From Streptomyces diastatochromogenes (GTDB lineage: Bacteria; Actinomycetota; Actinomycetes; Streptomycetales; Streptomycetaceae): a stretch of 64,000 nucleotides of DNA. How positions within the stretch are numbered: position 1 is the first letter of the stretch; each line of letters opens with the position of its first letter. Below the pieces are notes generated by a model that saw only the letters and a list, made by a program, of their open reading frames with translations, did not search any database and was not told the DNA's origin. The DNA is taken from NCBI GenBank assembly GCA_026913215.1, contig JAPTYK010000002.1, positions 248,001 to 312,000 of the forward strand, written 5' to 3'. The translations under genes and the position numbers were made by a program. Shown piece after piece: positions 16,699 through 25,908 of the stretch.

Positions 16699-17067
16699 AT
16701 GACGATCACCGCATACACCCTCGCGATACTTCTCGATCTGCTCGTCCTGTTCGTCGGCGCGCGGTTCCTCTACTCCCCACATGCCGCAGCCAGCGGGTAC
16801 GGAGTCGCGTCCCCATCGGGCAGCCCCACCGCCTACCTGCGTATCAAGGGCCTGCGTGACGGCAGTTACGGCCTGCTCGGTCTCGCCCTGCTCGCGTTCG
16901 TCGGAGCCCACGCCGAAGCCTGGTACATGCTCGTCGTCGCGCTGCTACCGCTGGGCGACACCTTCATCGTGCTGCGCAACGGCGGCTCCCGGGCGATCGC
17001 CTTCGGCATCCACTTCGCCACCGCTGTCCTGGTGTTGGTGACGTCCGCCCTGCTGTTCACCCTCTGA
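16699..17067 (+). CDS. DUF4267 family membrane protein
   Basis: The 122-residue integral membrane protein has four predicted spans, starting LAILLDLLVLFVGARFLYSP. The central segment YLRIKGLRDGSYGLLGLALL is characteristic of the DUF4267 group. It lies directly downstream of the DUF2871 gene. No biochemical role is established. Confidence 0.72.
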   Translation: MTITAYTLAILLDLLVLFVGARFLYSPHAAASGYGVASPSGSPTAYLRIKGLRDGSYGLLGLALLAFVGAHAEAWYMLVVALLPLGDTFIVLRNGGSRAIAFGIHFATAVLVLVTSALLFTL

Positions 17068-17191
17068 CCCGGCATATCGGCACATCTCCTCGGCGTCGAG
17101 CCGCTTCGCCATGTCACTGCGCAACTCCATCCGATGCCGCGGTCGCCGATGCCGGCGTCGGAGACCTGAACCCCTCACGAAGGATTGACGG

Positions 17192-17701
17192 ATGTCCCTC
17201 ATCACTGGAGATTTCGACGAATCCGTGGTGGTACGCGCCGCGCGGGCCGAGGTCATCGGCCGGGCCCCGAGCACTGTCCGCCTCCTGGCGGACAGCAGCG
17301 CAACCGGTGGCGCCCTGTCCACGCAGCGGGTCACCCTGACCAATGGTGCGGACGGTGCCCGACCGCACCACCACGCCCACTCGGCCGAACTGTTCTACCT
17401 GTTGGACGGCACCGCGCAGCTCCTGTCCGGCGAACAGCTCGTCACAGCCGAACGCGGCGACCTGGTCATCGTCCCGCCCGGCCTGGCACACGCCTTCGCG
17501 GCCGCACCCGGCCACGACGCCGACATCCTCATCGTCATCACCCCGGGTGTCGAGCGCTTCGAATACTTCCGGCACCTCGAGCGCATCGCCTACGGCAAGG
17601 TCCCACCCGAGAGCCTTCTGGACGTCCAGGAGCTCTACGACACGTACTTCTCGACCAGCAGCACCTGGACCAATGCCAGGGAGGCTCACCCTGCCGGCTG
17701 A
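17192..17701 (+). CDS. Cupin-domain protein
   Basis: The 169-residue protein has a single conserved beta barrel: GARPHHHAHSAELFYLLDGT (motif 1, two to three metal-binding His and Glu) and ERGDLVIVPPGLAHAFAA (motif 2, His). The C-terminal 40 residues (IAYGKVPPESLLDVQEL) are helical. It probably binds a divalent metal and a small molecule. The start follows AAGGA. A catalytic role cannot be assigned. Confidence 0.78.
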   Translation: MSLITGDFDESVVVRAARAEVIGRAPSTVRLLADSSATGGALSTQRVTLTNGADGARPHHHAHSAELFYLLDGTAQLLSGEQLVTAERGDLVIVPPGLAHAFAAAPGHDADILIVITPGVERFEYFRHLERIAYGKVPPESLLDVQELYDTYFSTSSTWTNAREAHPAG

Positions 17702-17969
17702 CTGGAAACCGGCCGACGCGGTGGGCCCTGCGCCTGTTGGGCCTTGTGATCCACCTTGCTGCGCGGGATGCACGGAATCCCTGCACGGGATGCACAGTTC
17801 AGCTGTTCTGAGCGTTCTACGCTCCCCCTGAATCCTGGACGGACGGTCCTGGGTCCTGGACGGCCGAGCGGAAGGCCGACCGTACGCGGGGGACGGCCGC
17901 AGCCGATGGCGTGCCCGCCCACGTGCTCCGGGAGCACCGCCGACCAAACACCACATACGGGAAATGACC

Positions 17970-18506
17970 ATGCTCAAATACGTGACACGCTCACTCGCCG
18001 CGCTTGCGTTGACGGTTGCCACCCTTGGTGCCGGCGCCACTCAGGCCAGCGCGCGGTCCGCGCCCACAGGCATCATCTGTTACCAGGCACACGTGCAGAA
18101 CATCGGGTGGATGGACTGGAACTGCGACGGTGAATGGGCAGGCACCCGGGACCGCGCACTGAACCTCGAAGCGGTCCGCATCCATGTCAACTCCGTGAGC
18201 GACTACTTCAAGGTCTGCGCCAAGGCCCACCGGTCGAACTACGGCTGGGACGACCACTACGAGTGCGCCAGCAATGGCCACGACATCCAGATCGGCACCA
18301 CCGGAACCATCGGGTACTACAACCCGATGGAGGCCATGCGGATCTACATCGACGGGGCCATGGGTGGGCCGGACGGCAACGCCTACGTCAGGAACATCGG
18401 CTGGCTGCCCGGACCCACCTACTTTGTGAACTTCTGGGAGACGATGGAGATCGGCACCACGGGGCGTGGTCTCCCGATGGAGTCGTTCTGGATCAAGTGG
18501 GTTTGA
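17970..18506 (+). CDS. Secreted ChW-repeat protein
   Basis: A Sec signal peptide (MLKYVTRSLAALALTVATLG, cleavage near ASA-RS) precedes about 150 residues made of three clostridial-hydrophobic-W (ChW) repeats. The repeats carry VQNIGWMDWNCDGEWAGT, YGWDDHYECASNGHDIQIGT and VRNIGWLPGPTYFVNFWETM, each followed by an LEAVRIHV-like strand. Four Cys could form disulfides. ChW repeats are thought to mediate extracellular binding. The ATG at 17970 fits the GGGAA site better than the ATG at 17964. Confidence 0.75.
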   Translation: MLKYVTRSLAALALTVATLGAGATQASARSAPTGIICYQAHVQNIGWMDWNCDGEWAGTRDRALNLEAVRIHVNSVSDYFKVCAKAHRSNYGWDDHYECASNGHDIQIGTTGTIGYYNPMEAMRIYIDGAMGGPDGNAYVRNIGWLPGPTYFVNFWETMEIGTTGRGLPMESFWIKWV

Positions 18507-18625
18507 CCCGAGGCGGGGGGCGCGGCGTCGGTCTCGGTGCCGTTGCCCCACAGTGCGGTGACCGGCTGATCTCTTCGCTGCCTGAAGCCGTCGAGAAGTC
18601 GACTCCTCGAGTCCGTTCTTGAACT

Positions 18626-18796
18626 GTGATGACGGACGTGGACCCGGTCGCAACCGCGGTGTCCAGCGATCGGGCGGACTGGTTCGAGCCTCAGATCGTC
18701 AAGAAGCGGCAGCAGCGGTTGGGCAGCGATGAGAGAGCTCTCTTGCTGTCCGACCGCAGCTCAGCCGACTCGCTCGAGCTCGCCCCGATCGCGTGA
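18626..18796 (+). pseudogene. IS256-family transposase fragment
   Basis: The frame from 18629 reads DPVATAVSSDRADWFEPQIV then KKRQQRLGSDE, which matches the EVPRD...GTFEPQIVKKRQRRL block of IS256-type transposases. The rest of the gene is missing and the frame stops at 18796. It is a degenerate relic. Confidence 0.6.
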
Positions 18797-19153
18797 CCTG
18801 CTCCCGGACCGATGCGTCGACACTACGACCACGCAGACGCGTCGAAACCGCACACTGATGCCACTGTCGGTGGAGTTCAGTGCGGGCAGTCGCTCGGCCT
18901 CCCCTGGCGAACAGGGAGGCTGGGCGGGTTCGCTGCGCCGGTCGGACGACTTGGAATGGCATTCGATTCTCCCCGGATTCTCCCCAGCATCGAGAAGCAG
19001 TCAAAAGGCCAGGTCAGAGGCGTAGTTCTGGCAGGGTGAGGAGATCACCCGCATCACTTCTCCCCAGGGACTCCCCAGTGCCCCATATGGCCGTTTCGTG
19101 CGGCAGGTGCAGGAGCAAACCGTGCGCGCTGAGTGCGCGGGGCCAACCGCCTT
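18797..19153. other. Degenerate stretch with one TTCTCCCC repeat copy
   Basis: No intact gene is visible in 357 bases. It contains repeat copy B at 18967-18988 and a further CTTCTCCCCAGGGACTCCCC at 19058. It connects the IS256 relic to the corA relic. Confidence 0.45.
18967..18988. repeat. TTCTCCCC-type dispersed repeat, copy B
   Basis: TTCTCCCCGGATTCTCCCCA matches copy A (11389-11408) with one difference and copy C (19478-19497) with a few. Confidence 0.45.
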
Positions 19154-19408
19154 CTATGGCCAGTCCCGTCGCTTGAAGACCACGTACAAACTGACACATA
19201 CCGCCGCCATCAGGCCGATGGCGAAGGGGTATCCGAAGCGCCAGCTCAACTCCGGCATGGAGTCGAAGTTCATGCCATAGATAGTTCCCACGAGTGTGGG
19301 AGCAAAGAGGATGGCGGCCCAGGACGAGATCCGCTTGAAATCCTCGCCCTCAACGCGCTGACCTGCGTAGATGGCTGTATCGGCCGTGCTGACCTGGGAG
19401 TTTGCTCG
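19154..19408 (-). pseudogene. CorA-type Mg2+/Co2+ transporter, C-terminal fragment
   Basis: Reading from about 19408 to the stop at 19156-19154 gives a frame with EDFKRISSWAAILFAPTLVG, then TIYGMNFDSMPELSWRFGYP, and ends CVSLYVVFKRRDWP. This is the whole two-span CorA membrane domain with the diagnostic GMNF loop. The cytoplasmic N-terminal domain (about 230 residues) is gone and there is no start codon. The C-rich repeat copy C begins about 40 bases beyond the break. Confidence 0.8.
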
Positions 19409-19774
19409 TTTCCGGGGCTTTCATGGTGACGCCGGTTTACTCGGTCGCTTCTCCCGGCCGCTCCCCAACGGCCTTCATTCTCCCAGATTCTCCCCAGCGG
19501 GCACCACTTCCTGAGGGGTGTCACCGCTGGCGAGAGGCATCATCCGAACCAGGCAAGGGACTGCATACCGTAGCGGACGGCGGGCGGGGTGGATGCCGCC
19601 CGCTCACAGGGTGCTGGGGTGCTTGCTCGGAGCCCAGCAGCTTTTTGGTCTGCTGGTGGTACACAAGCAGCCCTCTCTCTGACCAGTGGAAATGATGGCC
19701 AGAGAGCTCTCCGGGCGGGTGGTGGTCCGCGGATGGTCCGGATCTTGCACGTGGTCCCTGCCTTGGCTGTGCGG
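19409..19774. other. Degenerate stretch between corA and kinase relics
   Basis: Apart from repeat copy C there is no recognisable gene. Open frames on both strands lack family features. Confidence 0.4.
19449..19500. repeat. TTCTCCCC-type dispersed repeat, copy C
   Basis: It contains TTCTCCC, CGCTCCCCA and ATTCTCCCAGATTCTCCCCA in the same order as copy A at 11364-11410. Confidence 0.45.
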
Positions 19775-20720
19775 TTACCGGTTGTCCGTCGAGCTGGACG
19801 AGGGCTGCCGGCACCGGGCCACGGCGGCGACGAAGGTGAGTCCGAGGCCGGAGCCCCTGCTGTGCGGCTGGCTTCGGCACGGGTGAAGCGGTCGAAGGCC
19901 CGGGGCAGGAAGTCCGGCGGGAGGCCGGGCCCTTGATCGGTGACGGTCAGCCGGAGCCTGTCTTCGAGGGCGGTCGCGGTGACGTGGAACGTCGCCTTGC
20001 CCGTGGCGCAGGGCGTTGTGGGCCAGGTGGCCGAGGGCGGGCCGCAGCCACCGTACGTCCACGTTGACGGGGGCGTGGGGGGTGTCGGCCGTGAGGGAGC
20101 GGCCGGTGCGTTCGAAGGTGCGCCGATGGAGGGAGGCGGCGGCGTCGACGAGACGCGCCAGGTCGGCCGGAGCGCGGGTGATGTGCCGGGTGCTGCCGAG
20201 TTCCTCCAGGTCCAGCAGGGCGTTCGAGAGATCGATGAGCCGCTGGACCTCGGCGTCGACGGCGCGAAGGGTCTCGGTGAGTTCCTCGGCGGTACGGGGG
20301 CGGTGCAGTGCCACGTCGAGTTCGGCGCGGAGCAGGGACAGCGGTGTGCGCAGCTCGGGGCTGGCGTCGGCGATGAAACGGCGTTTGCGTTCCGTGGACG
20401 CTTCGAGGCGGTCGAGCATGTGGTTGGGGGTGTGGCCGAACCGGGTGAGCTCGTCGTCGCGGTCCTCCGGCACGGGAAGTCGTACCCGGGGAGGGCCGTC
20501 GGCCAGGGGCGCGGCATGCTGCCGGTACTGCTCCACGGGGCCCAGCGCCGCGCGCGGTGCGGTAGCCGACGTAGGAGGCCGCGAGCAGAGCGAGGCCGTC
20601 GGCGATGCCCAGCTGCGCCATCAGTTCGCGCAGCGCCTCGTCGTGGTGTCCGCGCGGCAGCGCCGCGACGTCTACGTCGTCGACGACGAAGCCGACACCA
20701 CTCGATCGCGATCAGCACCC
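19775..20720 (-). pseudogene. Sensor histidine kinase, multiply frameshifted
   Basis: Pieces of one kinase lie in order but in different frames: the end of a sensor domain and a membrane span (ADGLALLAASYVGYRTARGA), a HAMP/HisKA part, and an ATPase part split between frames (LTVTDQGPGLPPDFLPRAF, then RGSGLGLTFVAAVAR). At least three frame changes separate them. The H-box reads ADASPELRTPL, with Pro in place of the phosphorylatable His of SHELRTPL. No partner regulator gene is next to it. Confidence 0.75.
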
Positions 20721-20962
20721 AGCAGACACCCGAATAGGCCCGCGCCGCGAAGGCGGCGGCCGAGATGCTCGGCCCCGACTCGCCGGTGGCGCAGTGGAGC
20801 TGGTCAGGGCGGGGACGTTCCTGGAGCGGGTCGTCGAGGACATGCAGGAGTCGGCCGACCGGCTGGCGCGCCCTTCTGACGTGAGGTGGCTGTGACCCTC
20901 CTCCTCGCTCGTGCGGCCACTACCACGCAGCGCTGATCGGCGCTTCTCCGCCATCGGCGCGA

Positions 20963-21009
20963 GCTAGGAACGCGTGAAGAGAGGGCCTCTGGACGTAAAG
21001 AACCCGCCA
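20963..21009 (+). promoter_or_regulatory. Four-unit GTCA-type operator before the KimA-like transporter
   Basis: Units GCTA (20963), GTGA (20974), GTAA (20995) and GCCA (21006) have the 11-21-11 spacing seen at the kdp promoters. The last unit is 73 bases before the ATG. The individual units are degenerate, so the spacing carries the weight. Confidence 0.5.
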
Positions 21010-21078
21010 GGAACGCCGGAAGCCGTGCCGGGCGGGGGACACCCTGAGCGGACCTGAGCACCGAAGGAGTCTGCCCAC

Positions 21079-22896
21079 ATGACCGCTCCGACCACCGAGA
21101 AGAGCGCGGTAGCCTGCGCCGAAGAGCCTCCTGATACTGGTGTGCGGCACAAGCTCACGGCCGTCACCGGGCTCGCCGCGCTGTCGCTCGACGCCATGGC
21201 CTCGGTGGCGTACGGGCCCGAGGCCATCGTGCTGGTGCTGGCGGCCGCCGGTGGACACGGCCTCGGTTTCACGGTTCCGGTGACCCTGGCCATCGCCGGT
21301 CTGCTGGCCGTCCTGGTGGCCTCGTACCGGCAGGTCATCGCCGCCTTCCCGGACGGCGGTGGTTCCTACGCGGTGGCCAAGGCCCACCTCGGCCGCCGCA
21401 CCAGCCTGGTTGCGGCGGCCTCCCTGGTCCTGGACTACGTCCTGAACGTGGCTGTCGCCGTCACGGCCGGTGTCGCCGCCCTCACGTCCGCCTTCCCCGG
21501 GCTGTACGGGGACCGGCTGGCGATCTGCCTCGGCGTCCTCGTCCTGATCACGGCCGTCAACCTGCGCGGGATCGTCGACTCGGCCCGCGCCTTCATCCTC
21601 CCCACGGCCGTCTTCATCGGCGCGATCCTCGTGCTGATCGTCGTGGGCCTGTTCCGTGACGCGCCGGTCTCCACCGAAGCCTCCGCCGGGCACGCCTCCG
21701 TCCTGGCGGACAACGCGACCACGGTCGGCGCGCTCCTGCTCCTGAAGGCGTTCGCCTCGGGCTGTTCGGCGCTGACCGGGGTGGAGGCGATAGCGAACGC
21801 GGTGCCGTCGTTCCGTGCTCCCGCCGCCCGGCGGGCGATGCGGGCGGAGGTCGCGCTCGGCGCGCTGCTCGGCGTGATGCTGATCTCCCGTTTCGGTCTC
21901 CAGCCGGTCGAGGGCGTCACCGTCCTCGCCCAGCTCGCCGACGCCTCCCTCGGCCACAACGCGGCCTTCTACGTGGTCCAGTTCGCCACCATGGTGCTGC
22001 TCGCCCTGTCCGCGAACACGTCGTTCGGCGGCCTGCCGGTCCTGCTGAAGCTGCTGGCCCGGGACGACTACCTGCCGCACGTCTTCGGCCTCAAGGCCGA
22101 CCGCCAGGTCCACCGGCACGGCGTCGTCTGGCTGGCGGTCGTCTCCGCCGCCCTGCTCGTCTTCTCCGGCGGTGACACCAACACCCTCGTCCCGCTCTTC
22201 GCGATCGGCGTCTTCATCGGCTTCACGATCGCCCAGACCGGCATGGTGCTGCACTGGCGGACCACCCGGCAGTGGGGCAAGACCCTGCTCAACGGCTTCG
22301 GAGCGCTGCTCACGGGTGTGTCGGCGGTGGTCGTCACCGCGACCAAGTTCCACGACGGGGCCTGGCTGATCGTCATCGCCCTGCCGGTCCTCGTCCTCGC
22401 CTTCGAGGCCGTCCACCGCGCCTACGGGAAGATCGACGCGCGCCTCGGCGTCGGGCAGATCCCCGAACCGCCGTGGCGCGCCCGCTCCCTGGTCCTCGTG
22501 CCGGTGTCCTCCCTGAACCGGTTGACCAGCGAGGCACTGACCGCCGCCGTGTCGCTCGGCGACGAGGTCCGTGCGGTCACCGTCTGCCACCCCGACCCGG
22601 AGGACCAGGCCCAGACCGAGGCCCTGGAACGGGACTGGGCGCTGTGGAACCCCGGCGTCGAGCTCGTACGGCTGTCCTCCGAGCGGCGCTCCCTCGGCCG
22701 GCCGATCAGCGCGTACATCCGGGAGCTCACCGCCGCCCGTCCGGGCACCCGGGTCACCGTGCTCATCCCGGAGACGGAACCGGAGCGGTTGTGGCAGCGG
22801 CTCCTGCAGAACCAGCGGGGCGCGGTCGTCGCCCACGCCGTCCGCCGCGACACGGACGCCGTGATCTGCCGGCTCCGGTTCCGTCTCGCGAGGTGA
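21079..22896 (+). CDS. APC-superfamily K+ transporter, KimA (YdaO)-like
   Basis: The 605-residue protein has about 12 membrane spans in its first 430 residues, including GLAALSLDAMASVAYGPEAI near residue 30 and SCSALTGVEAIANAVPSFRA near 230. A cytoplasmic C-terminal domain of about 150 residues follows (RARSLVLVPVSSLNRLTSEA). This is the layout of KimA-type K+:H+ symporters, whose tail is regulatory in other bacteria. It converges on another APC gene 6 bases after its stop, and shares its upstream operator arrangement with the kdp genes, supporting a K+ role. An amino acid permease is the alternative. Confidence 0.7.
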   Translation: MTAPTTEKSAVACAEEPPDTGVRHKLTAVTGLAALSLDAMASVAYGPEAIVLVLAAAGGHGLGFTVPVTLAIAGLLAVLVASYRQVIAAFPDGGGSYAVAKAHLGRRTSLVAAASLVLDYVLNVAVAVTAGVAALTSAFPGLYGDRLAICLGVLVLITAVNLRGIVDSARAFILPTAVFIGAILVLIVVGLFRDAPVSTEASAGHASVLADNATTVGALLLLKAFASGCSALTGVEAIANAVPSFRAPAARRAMRAEVALGALLGVMLISRFGLQPVEGVTVLAQLADASLGHNAAFYVVQFATMVLLALSANTSFGGLPVLLKLLARDDYLPHVFGLKADRQVHRHGVVWLAVVSAALLVFSGGDTNTLVPLFAIGVFIGFTIAQTGMVLHWRTTRQWGKTLLNGFGALLTGVSAVVVTATKFHDGAWLIVIALPVLVLAFEAVHRAYGKIDARLGVGQIPEPPWRARSLVLVPVSSLNRLTSEALTAAVSLGDEVRAVTVCHPDPEDQAQTEALERDWALWNPGVELVRLSSERRSLGRPISAYIRELTAARPGTRVTVLIPETEPERLWQRLLQNQRGAVVAHAVRRDTDAVICRLRFRLAR

Positions 22897-22902
22897 AGGA
22901 CG

Positions 22903-24858
22903 TCAGCCGACGTGGACGCGGGGGCGTCGCTCTCGGTCGGCTTCCGCCTCGCGGAGGACTTCGCGGGTGACGGGGGCGATCTCGCCCTGGCCGAAGAGGA
23001 AGAAGCGGAGGAAGTTGGCGAAGGGGTTGCCCTCGGTCCACTCGAAGTAGATGTGGGGGCGGACGCCGGTGAGGTCGCGGGCGTGCAGCAGGAGGGCGGC
23101 GAGGGCGTTGGGGATGGAGGAGGACTCCACGGTCAGGACGCGGTAGCGGTCGTGGAGGACCTCGCCGCGGACGGTGAGACCGGCCTCGAACTCGGAGGGG
23201 TCGGTGACGGTGACCTCGATGAAGACGAAGTCCTCGGTGCCGGGCAGGTCGTTGTCGGCGCGGATCTGGTCCTTCTTCGCCCGGTACTCCTCGGCGTCGC
23301 GCTTGTCCGGTTCGTTGGCGATGAAGCGCGGGGTGCGGCGGGAGATGTCCTGGATGAAACGTTCCGCCATGTCGTCGAGCTCGATGTGGGTGACGCGCAG
23401 TTCGAAGGCGCGGCCGAGCCGGGACAGCAGCGAGATGAGGATGATGCCGGCGATGAAGCAGGCGCCGATCTTCACGCCGTCGGGGCGTTCGATGACGTTG
23501 ACGACGGTGGTGTAGAGGAAGACGGCGGAGATGACGCCGAAGCCGATGGTCCAGCCGCGCTGGCCGGCCTTGCGGGCGGCGATGGTCACCGCGATGGCGG
23601 CGGAGCAGATCAGGACGAGGACGCCGGTGGCGTAGGCGCCGCCCTGGGCGTCGACGTCGGCGTCGAAGATCCAGGTCACCAGGAAGGCGACCAGGGTGAA
23701 GACGATGACCATGGGGCGCACGGCGCGGGCCCAGTGCGGGGCCATGCCGTACTTGGGCAGGTAGCGGGGCATCAGGTTGAGCAGGCCCGCCATGGCGGAG
23801 GCGCCGGCGAACCAGAGGATGGCGATGGTGGCGACGTCGTAGACGGTGCCGAAGGTGTTGCCCAGGTACTCGTGCGCGAGGTAGGCCAGCGCGCGGCCGT
23901 TGGCGTTGCCGCCGGACTCGAACTCCTTGGCGGGGATGAGGACGGTGGTGATGAAGCTGGTGCAGATCAGGAAGACGCTCATGATCAGCGCGGCGGTGGT
24001 GAGCAGCTTCTTGGTGTCCCGGATCCGGCCCGTCGGCCTGGCCTCGGTGTCGCCCTCGTCGCCCTTCACGTGGGGCATGACGGCGACGCCGGTCTCGAAG
24101 CCGGACAGACCCAGCGCGAGCTTGGGGAAGACGATCAGGGCGACGCCGACCATCGCGAAGACGTTGCCGTGCTCGGTGGTCAGGGCGGCGGTCCAGTCGG
24201 TGACCACGTGGCCCTCGGTGATCACGTGCCACAGGCCGGTGACCACGACGACCACGTTGAGGGAGAGGTAGATGCCGACCAGGACGACGGCGACGCCGAT
24301 GGCCTCCAGGAAGCCCTTGAGGAACACCGCGCCGAGCAGGGCGATCAGCGCCAGCGTGATGATCATCTGCTTGTCGTGCAGCGCCGCTTCCAGGTGCGGG
24401 TTCTCCACGAGGTGGGTGGAGGCGTCGGCCGCCGACAGGGTGATGGTGATCAGGAAGTCGGTCGCCGCGAAGCCGAGAAGGGTCAGGACGAACAGCTTGC
24501 CCTTCCAGAAGGAGAGCAGCCGCGACAGCATCGCGATCGAGCCCTCGCCGCGCGGGCTCTCTTCGGCCACGCGGCGGTAGACGGGCAGCGCGCCGGCCAG
24601 GGTGACGATCACGAGGACGATCGTCGCGACGGGGGAGAGCAGCCCGGCCGCCAGGGCCGCGATGCCGGGCTGGTAGCCGAGGGTGGAGAAGTAGTCGACA
24701 CCGGTCAGGCACATCACCCGCCACCAGCGCTGACCCTGGTGTCCGGCGTCCGGCGCCGTCTCCTTGGGCCGGGAGGGCTTGCCCTTCCCCATGTCGGACA
24801 GGCCCTCCAGCATCCACGCGCGCAATCGTCCGGTGCGGGCTTCCTTCGTGGTGGCCAT
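22903..24858 (-). CDS. APC-superfamily permease with cytoplasmic C-terminal domain
   Basis: The 651-residue protein has about 12 spans, with CLTGVDYFSTLGYQPGIAAL in the first and GLSGFETGVAVMPHVKGD at the loop before the second half. A soluble tail of about 160 residues (EDFVFIEVTVTDPSEFEAGL, HIYFEWTEGNPFANFLRFF) follows. It starts at ATG 24858 after AGGGA. It is the convergent neighbour of the KimA-like gene. A GTCA-type operator 67-113 bases upstream suggests the same regulator. I would place it among K+ or amino-acid carriers without choosing. Confidence 0.65.
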   Translation of the reverse strand: MATTKEARTGRLRAWMLEGLSDMGKGKPSRPKETAPDAGHQGQRWWRVMCLTGVDYFSTLGYQPGIAALAAGLLSPVATIVLVIVTLAGALPVYRRVAEESPRGEGSIAMLSRLLSFWKGKLFVLTLLGFAATDFLITITLSAADASTHLVENPHLEAALHDKQMIITLALIALLGAVFLKGFLEAIGVAVVLVGIYLSLNVVVVVTGLWHVITEGHVVTDWTAALTTEHGNVFAMVGVALIVFPKLALGLSGFETGVAVMPHVKGDEGDTEARPTGRIRDTKKLLTTAALIMSVFLICTSFITTVLIPAKEFESGGNANGRALAYLAHEYLGNTFGTVYDVATIAILWFAGASAMAGLLNLMPRYLPKYGMAPHWARAVRPMVIVFTLVAFLVTWIFDADVDAQGGAYATGVLVLICSAAIAVTIAARKAGQRGWTIGFGVISAVFLYTTVVNVIERPDGVKIGACFIAGIILISLLSRLGRAFELRVTHIELDDMAERFIQDISRRTPRFIANEPDKRDAEEYRAKKDQIRADNDLPGTEDFVFIEVTVTDPSEFEAGLTVRGEVLHDRYRVLTVESSSIPNALAALLLHARDLTGVRPHIYFEWTEGNPFANFLRFFLFGQGEIAPVTREVLREAEADRERRPRVHVG

Positions 24859-24924
24859 CGGGTGTCCCTGGGTGCTGGTAGGCGATCGATTTCGGCCGTC
24901 ATACGGACGGCCGGGCAAGCCTAA

Positions 24925-24971
24925 GCAGGACACCCGCCGCAGACTCCGGGTCGCGCGTCAGGAAAGCGTCA
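24925..24971 (+). promoter_or_regulatory. GTCA-type operator between the APC permease and a small ORF
   Basis: GTCA at 24957 and 24968 are perfect units. GCAG at 24925 and GCCG at 24936 occupy the other two expected positions but match poorly. The repeats read toward the plus strand, whereas the permease is on the minus strand. Confidence 0.4.
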
Positions 24972-25019
24972 AGATGGCCCGGTCGGATGTCGGACGCCTC
25001 ACTCCGGGAGGTGGTCGCG

Positions 25020-25301
25020 ATGACGGCCGCGGTCCTCTCAGCGTTTCTCATGGCACTGGTGCTGCTGCCGCTGCGTACGAGCCTCAGGTACGGCAACCCG
25101 GCGCGGCTGCTCGTCGGCCTGGTCGTGTCCCAGTTCTCGGCGCGTGCCCGCGCGCTGCGGAGGGCCGCGCTCTCGGACGCGCGGTATCTGGAGCGGCTGC
25201 ATGCCGTGGCGAGGCTTGTCCGATCGGGCGACTGCCTGGCCGGACGGAGAGGCCGAGCTGCGGGCCGCCGCTCACGGGCGATGCCGAGGGGACTTCGGTA
25301 A
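25020..25301 (+). CDS. Hypothetical small protein with one membrane span
   Basis: An ATG at 25020 preceded by GGGAGG opens a frame of 93 residues. The start is hydrophobic (AAVLSAFLMALVLLPL), with a basic helical middle (SQFSARARALRRAALSDARY). I do not recognise it. The tail is rich in Arg and Gly and may be a shifted frame, so the gene could be degenerate. Confidence 0.35.
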   Translation: MTAAVLSAFLMALVLLPLRTSLRYGNPARLLVGLVVSQFSARARALRRAALSDARYLERLHAVARLVRSGDCLAGRRGRAAGRRSRAMPRGLR

Positions 25302-25305
25302 GGAT

Positions 25306-25854
25306 CTAGCCCAGACCTGACACCTTCAGCACCGACCGCGCCGTCTCGCTGTGGAGGTGCAGGGAAAGCCTGGCCAGATCGCTGGTGTCGCCGTTCAGCG
25401 TGCCGCGTCTCACGGAGGTGCGGGCGCCGGCGTCGAGGCGGAGCCAGAGTGCCGGATTGGCGGACAGGACACGCAGGTCGATCTCGGCCCGACCGCCCTC
25501 CGTATCCCTCAGGATCACGCGGTGCGCGGTGCCTCCGGTCGGCCAGACGACCGCCGAGAGCCGGTCGGTGCGGACCGTTCTGGTCGTCCACAGGCCCTGG
25601 ACGATGAGCAGGTCCGGTGTGGCGGCGACCCGTGCGGGCAGGAGGATCACCAGGAGGGCCGACGAGAGGGCGATGAAGCCCGCGGTGTGCAGCAGGGTCA
25701 GGTGGTCCGTGCCGACTTCGACGGTCAGTGACACCGCGAGGAGCAGGGCCGCGCATCCGGCGGCGGCCCGTGCCTCTCCCGGCCATCCCGCGTCGTACAG
25801 GACGTCTCGGTGGGCGTCCTGTACGACGCGGGCGAAACGGTGGGGCGGCTTCAT
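25306..25854 (-). CDS. Hypothetical membrane protein, PH-domain-like
   Basis: The protein of about 182 residues has two adjacent spans (AAAGCAALLLAVSLTVEVG and LLHTAGFIALSSALLVILLP) followed by a beta-rich region (TPDLLIVQGLWTTRTVRTDR, then LSAVVWPTGGTAHRVILRDT) resembling bacterial PH-like domains. A GTG three codons upstream is an alternative start; neither has a strong ribosome site. Its function is unknown. Confidence 0.55.
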   Translation of the reverse strand: MKPPHRFARVVQDAHRDVLYDAGWPGEARAAAGCAALLLAVSLTVEVGTDHLTLLHTAGFIALSSALLVILLPARVAATPDLLIVQGLWTTRTVRTDRLSAVVWPTGGTAHRVILRDTEGGRAEIDLRVLSANPALWLRLDAGARTSVRRGTLNGDTSDLARLSLHLHSETARSVLKVSGLG

Positions 25855-25908
25855 GGCGCTCACGCTAGGCCCGGGAATCGTCCGGGCCGGTGAGCCTCTA
25901 CGCCCTGT

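Noticed and set aside
20785..20895. Plus-strand fragment with VELVRAGTFLERVVEDMQES
   Set aside because: Codon bias is suggestive, but the piece is under 40 codons, has no start in frame and matches no family I can name.
20920..24924. Two ORFs of over 600 codons antisense to the KimA-like and APC permease genes
   Set aside because: Their composition (Asp/Gly/Gln/Arg-rich, no hydrophobic spans) is that of antisense frames in GC-rich coding DNA.
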